Shown: positions 59,473 through 64,000 of the stretch, one piece after another
How the letters are laid out: each line of letters opens with the position of its first letter
How positions within the stretch are numbered: position 1 is the first letter of the stretch
Source: Styela clava
Taxonomy: Eukaryota; Chordata; Ascidiacea; Stolidobranchia; Styelidae
Assembly: GCF_964204865.1 (NCBI RefSeq)
Contig: NC_135254.1
Span: 10,669,001 to 10,733,000 of the forward strand
DNA length: 64,000 nucleotides
Direction: 5' to 3'
The notes under the pieces: model-generated
Database searches by the model: none
The model's input: the letters and a program-made list of their open reading frames with translations, nothing else
Told to the model about the DNA's origin: nothing
Translations under genes and position numbers: made by a program

Positions 59473-61288
59473 CTGTGAAGAACAATAAGTTAAAGATATT
59501 TTATTTTATAATATTTTTCGAAATCGTTTCCGAGATCAATTTGCTTTGATTCATTTAAATGGAATATTTACTATGAACACATTTCACAATTATATTAGTA
59601 AATTTAAAAAAAAATGAATCTAATAAATTTTGATCGTATTTAGTGATAATATTTACTGCCTTGGAGAAATTACCATTATAATGTTTAGTACAAGGTTATA
59701 TTATTTAGTTTATACTACTGTCGAATAACTCATTCTAAAACGTAAGGGCAGTCAGCTAACTAAGAAAATCATTCGAGCACTATATTTTTACGTTGTTACG
59801 TATGGTTGTTCTCTATTAGTACGAGACTAAATCATTTAGTTTATACTTTGCCGAATAACTTATTTCCCAACTTAAGGACAGTCAGCTAACTAAAGAAAGT
59901 CATTCGAGCATGTATGTTTTTACGTGGTGACGTATGTTTTACGTCACAATTCACAAATACCGCAATTGATGTTATGCTACGGTTCACATCATGAGAAAGC
60001 GTTAACCAAGATTTTATATGTGATTCTTGTTTAATTTGGAAAGATCTAGATCATATTTGAACAAATACATTCAAATCTAATTATTAATTTAAGATTATAT
60101 GGTTACAAACATTATTTATATATAATCTGTTTGACTTATATTCATAGTTTTGCACAAAACAAAAACAATATTGGACCATACAAGTAAGTTCTAAATGTTG
60201 GGTGCTCCCGAAGTATGCGAACCAAGATGGCGGACATCGGAACGTAACATGGGTAACAGGTTAGGGTTAGGCAATAATTTTTTTCCAAATTTCCTTATTT
60301 TAGTCCTATCATCAGTTCGAAGACTAGCCAAGAGCCTCCCGTAGTATTTATACTTAAAATTATGGCCTAACCCTAACCTAGTACACATATTACATTCCGA
60401 TGTCCGCCATCTTGGTTCGCATACTTCGGGAGCCCCAAATGTAGTTATATTTTAAAGTTTCTATTACAAACACTTGAACGAAATCAGGTAATCTTTGAAG
60501 TGATATATATATTCACTATGTGGTCGTAAATTTTATCATTCTTGTATGAATGTGTCAGTTCAGGATTTCTTGATAGTGTTGATAAAAAATTACAAGAAAT
60601 TCCGTTTTAATGATAACACGCATATCCTCATTCAAATTTATGTTTAATCTGACTACTTGACAAGTCTTTATCAAGAATGTAACTAACTGAAGTGAGTAAA
60701 ATGAAAGCATATTATATTTTCTGCTCATCCTTTATTCAAAGTATTGACATGCAAGGCAAATAGGAAAGTGTGAACTCATCACTTAGTCCTATAGCATTAA
60801 ATAATAAGACGATATCACCAAGCTTCAAATTATTAAATAACAATTATTGCAAAAAGAATGTCAGTGGCACCTACAAACAAAAAAGAAACAAACTTTACAA
60901 AAATGTGTTTCTAATTTAAAAGTAAACATGGGATGGATGTTATCAGGGTAAAGAAACCATTATAAAAGAAACCATTAGCAGCCTAGATCACGTTATGCGA
61001 GTTATACCAATCCAGATACATCTTCGGCATATTTAACAAAACGCACCAGCAGAAGACGTCATAACACTTGACTTGCATTTATTAAAAAATCCGAATTTTA
61101 CATCTGCGATACTGACGAAAAATAAACGTTCATAATTTGAACAACAGAAAAAACATGAACCAATATGCAATGTTATTTTTGTTTCAATAAATATCAGTTA
61201 ACACAAGCGCAGAAATTCAAGAACAAGTAGTAATAGTTAAATTCACAACGAAAATAGCAATGAATGATCGCCATTCATATTCAACATG
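59473..61288. repeat. Second copy of duplicated spacer between the two R5 tail exons
   Basis: Runs parallel to 57640-59189 with a small extra repeat near 59750-59900 and the MITE at 60199-60436. Offset between matching points is about 1.9 kb at the left and 2.1 kb at the right. It shows no gene of its own. Confidence 0.65.
60199..60436. mobile_element. TIR MITE inside the duplicated spacer
   Basis: Inverted repeats of about 35 bases (GCTCCCGAAGTATGCGAACC and complement) with a probable 6-base target duplication, AAATGT. The equivalent sites near 29217 and in the first spacer copy are empty, so it arrived after the tandem duplication. Same family as 15046-15285. Confidence 0.8.
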
Positions 61289-63607
61289 TCAAGCATCATA
61301 TTCATTTTCAGGCATTGAATTAATGTACGGATGTTCTATTGTTTTACCATCATCCATTTCTTCGTATTGATGATCTCTTTCTTTTATTTCCTCATAATTA
61401 TGCGGGATTTCATAATTTCCATCTTTCTCTTCTCTTATCTCATAGTTTCCGGAGTTCAGTTTTGATGTTTGAATTTCATCAAATTGTTCATAAGAACTCG
61501 GGACGTCTTTAACAACGTTATTCATCTCTGAAAGACTTTGTGGTTGAGTTGCGATTTTTTGAGAATTCCTTCTGTGAAGAACAATAAGTTAAAGATATTT
61601 TACATGTAGGCTTTTGAATAAGAAACAATGGATTTTTTTCTTGAATCGCTTCTATTATAGAGGAATTAGGCGTCATTGTGATCGTTGGACACAAAAAACT
61701 AGACGAAAGTGTGAGAGCACATAATCTCAGCCATTATTCCGGACATTGAGATTGGATATGCGGCTGTATAAAAAGTTTCACTTTTCTGACTAAATTTAAA
61801 GGAAATACTAAAAAATTTTAAACATTTTATATACACATTTTATTGTTGTATCGAACAATTCTCACCTCATTACTCTGCATTTACGAATCAGCAAAACAAT
61901 TCCAAATAAAATGGCTGCAAGAATCAATGTGACTATGGATGAGATAATTGCAACCAATAGAATGTTGTGTTCTGCAATATATTTCAATATATAATAAGAA
62001 TCATAAACCTCAATAAATTTATCAGGTGCGACCACAAACAACTACACAACAGTAATGAAAACGGGTAAATATCAGTTGTAAAAACCAGAAAGTCAGTGAG
62101 CATATTGTACCACAAAATAGTAGTTCAGAAAATCGAATTATGCGCACTTGAGACTAATGTCTCTTATAATTTGTAAGCTATATAATCTTACCACTAGAAT
62201 TCGTTGTAGTAGTAGTGATTGCACTGATGGGAGAGAGAATGTTTATCTCCGTAGTTTTTGTGTCATTTGCAATGGCAGACAATGCGGAAGTATGTGTCAT
62301 GTCAGTAGGAGTTGTAAATTCATGATATTTATTTGTTGTTGTCATTTCAACGGTTGAAGGGGTGGGCGTTGTTTCACAGGTAGTGTCTTTTGAACATTTG
62401 GTCGTCTGAAGAAAGTAATTGTGATTTAGCAATATTTCGATTCAATATATGTACGATAATTTTTTATTTATTTCAACGGTTTTTTAAATCTGTATAATGT
62501 TCTTCAAAAAGTTGAACAAATATAAAAATGCTCACAAAAATATTGATTCACATGCTAATGAAAAATATCGAAAGTGAATAATTTAGATGAATCAGAAACC
62601 TTTTTGGTAATTCGTCAATAGCCAGGTCTTGCGACCTGAATCAGAAATATTGAAGATTCACTTTTGAAAGTGCAGCTTATACATTAATATAGTATAAACT
62701 AATAAAAAAACATAGAATGATAATCATTTTTCTTTTAAGCACTTTAGAAGATCAAAAACTATTAAATTACTACAAAAAGTGGCTTTCCCTATTTTTTACC
62801 TCAAAATTAGAACCAATGCAATTATTGGGCCCCATCCTGCTCGAGTCAATGCATGTCCGATTTCTTATTTTCATCATAGAGCTGCAGTAACATAAACTCC
62901 ACGATGACCAGGTTTCCCAGTATTTCCCTACACAGTGTAAACATAATCATACGTACGATTCCTCTTTTTATTGATTTTATTCATGGTCCATATTCCAACT
63001 ATATCATATTCTAAACTTTATGCTCTTTCAATTTGTTGAATCTTACAACTAAATATAGATTCAGAGCCAGGTTTTTTTTGTCATAATTGAAACTAAGTTA
63101 AGTTGGAGTTCGTGTAAATTTATATTCCTTTTCACCGTTTGCGTTATATTAAATCTTATTTTTAACATTTTATACTGTTTTAAGCACACAGCAAAAGTAA
63201 ATTCGCGCTGGAGTTGAATGTATTGAAGCTATGTTGAATAAATATAGCAGTTTGACCTGTCACTTCATCACTTCCTATTTTTTTTTACTTTTATCAGAAA
63301 AATTATGCTAAACATTCGTCTCAACTCGGTTGTCAACAGACATTTTACTCACCGATAATGCGTTGACACACCAATCCTTTCAATCCTGTTGCTCCAGTGT
63401 CACAGTCCATCGTATGCCATAGAAGATTTGCGTCATAAGTTTTTTGTTCACCTATCGATACACAAGTCTGTGTTCCACTATCAGTATCATGATTGTTTGG
63501 TTCCCCTTCATCCCAACGAATGAATGAAAGGTTTGTTCCGTCGTTCCATTTAAACATCGACTTTGATTTGTCATAAACAAGTCCAATGTAGAATGTGTAT
63601 GGTTCTC
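61289..63607 (-). CDS. R5: 3' part of a CLECT-TSP1 receptor with YEEI/YEEM/YINS tail (5' end outside window)
   Basis: Exons 63353-63607 (second half of a CLECT), 62800-62927 (TSP1), 62192-62405 (Ser/Thr stalk), 61866-61971 (membrane helix) and 61289-61571 (tail) match R1 and R3 in phase and length; the CLECT exon is 85 codons against 83 and 84. The lectin half has GEPNN and WHTMDC, with TQTC in place of the TETC of R1 and R3. The membrane helix ends in Arg-Lys-Cys-Arg. The tail carries YEEI, YEEM and YINS. The remaining lectin, TSP1 and signal-peptide exons should lie beyond base 64000. A second tail exon follows at 59190-59472. Family firm, function inferred as in R3. Confidence 0.8.
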
Positions 63608-63611
63608 CTGT

Positions 63612-64000
63612 AATAAGACATATCATATCGTCACGCTAATAACCGAATTGCGTAAGTCATTTTTGGCGATTTCGAGTTTTTTTTATAAAATAGGTATTTA
63701 TGTAATACTGCGCACCTGTCTGTTAAATCAGATTTTATTTTCAAGAATTCTGAAACCCATAAAAATGGAGATTTAGTATGACATGCACATTTGTGCAATT
63801 GTTTCGTCATAATGAATTATCATTGTTACAACAGGACTATTGTGACGTCACAAAGGAAAATAACCTCAGCGAAGTATTTTCGAGTTTTTGCATCTCGGAT
63901 TCTAGCTTAGCGCGTATTAATTTAAATTTATACTACAGTATAGGAAGACGTGCACTTGTGATATTCACTGTCCGAGTCCAATTCACCTTGGTTGGCTTTT
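63612..64000. other. R5 intron sequence without a paralogue in the window
   Basis: The intron 5' of the lectin exon differs from those of R1 and R3 from about 63625 on. No open frame, inverted repeat or familiar element is visible before the window ends. It is probably an insertion whose other end lies outside. Confidence 0.35.

Noticed and set aside
1-64000. CRISPR array, operons or bacterial genes
   Set aside because: No spaced direct repeats of the right kind; genes are split by introns with GT-AG ends and carry animal extracellular modules.

Overview
This window is eukaryotic: AT-rich DNA with small exons, GT-AG introns and no operons. No sequence names the species. Lectin and thrombospondin exons on membrane receptors, a compact gene layout and abundant MITEs suggest a marine invertebrate deuterostome, with an ascidian tunicate as my best but unproven guess.

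The window is a tandem array built from a unit of roughly 25-31 kb, seen a little more than twice. Each unit has a plus-strand gene for a secreted von Willebrand A (vWFA) protein, then minus-strand type I membrane receptors made of C-type lectin (CLECT) and thrombospondin type 1 (TSP1) modules. The layout is: vWFA-A (186-3756, 5' end outside the window); receptor R1 (4578-10099); spacer with a tail relic; receptor R2 (13892-18738); vWFA-B (21284-28063); receptor R3 (30176-36273); a decayed CLECT receptor X (37701-39830); receptor R4 (43155-49719); vWFA-C (52036-57048); and the 3' part of receptor R5 (59190-63607).

I assembled the receptor exons by hand from splice sites and reading phase. The sums are exact multiples of three: R1 602 codons, R2 593, R3 604, R4 660, and vWFA-B and -C 323 each. 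R1 and R3 read signal peptide-CLECT-TSP1-CLECT-TSP1-Ser/Thr stalk-membrane segment-short tail. R2 and R4 share the first CLECT and the last TSP1 but carry a mucin-like stalk and a long tail with ITIM and ITSM-like tyrosines. The short tails instead carry YEEI, YINS and, in R3 and R5, YEEM, which are Src-family, Grb2 and PI3-kinase SH2-type sites. The array therefore looks like a set of paired receptors: near-identical ectodomains wired to activating-type or inhibitory-type tails. It is interleaved with genes for a secreted MIDAS-containing adhesion protein, and is formally like vertebrate NK-receptor complexes. Function is inferred and untested.

The array is in flux. R1 has a nonsense codon in its first TSP1. 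vWFA-B has a nonsense codon in its MIDAS exon, while vWFA-A and -C have lost opposite splice sites of the same 41-base exon. R4 is a join of an R1/R3-type front and an R2-type back. The tail exon of R5 is tandemly duplicated. X is intact enough to recognise in one unit and mostly deleted in the other. Introns and spacers hold hAT-type MITEs with 8-base target duplications, another TIR MITE family, a probable solo LTR and a GAAT microsatellite. Many of these have an empty site in the paralogous unit, so insertions can be dated relative to the duplications.
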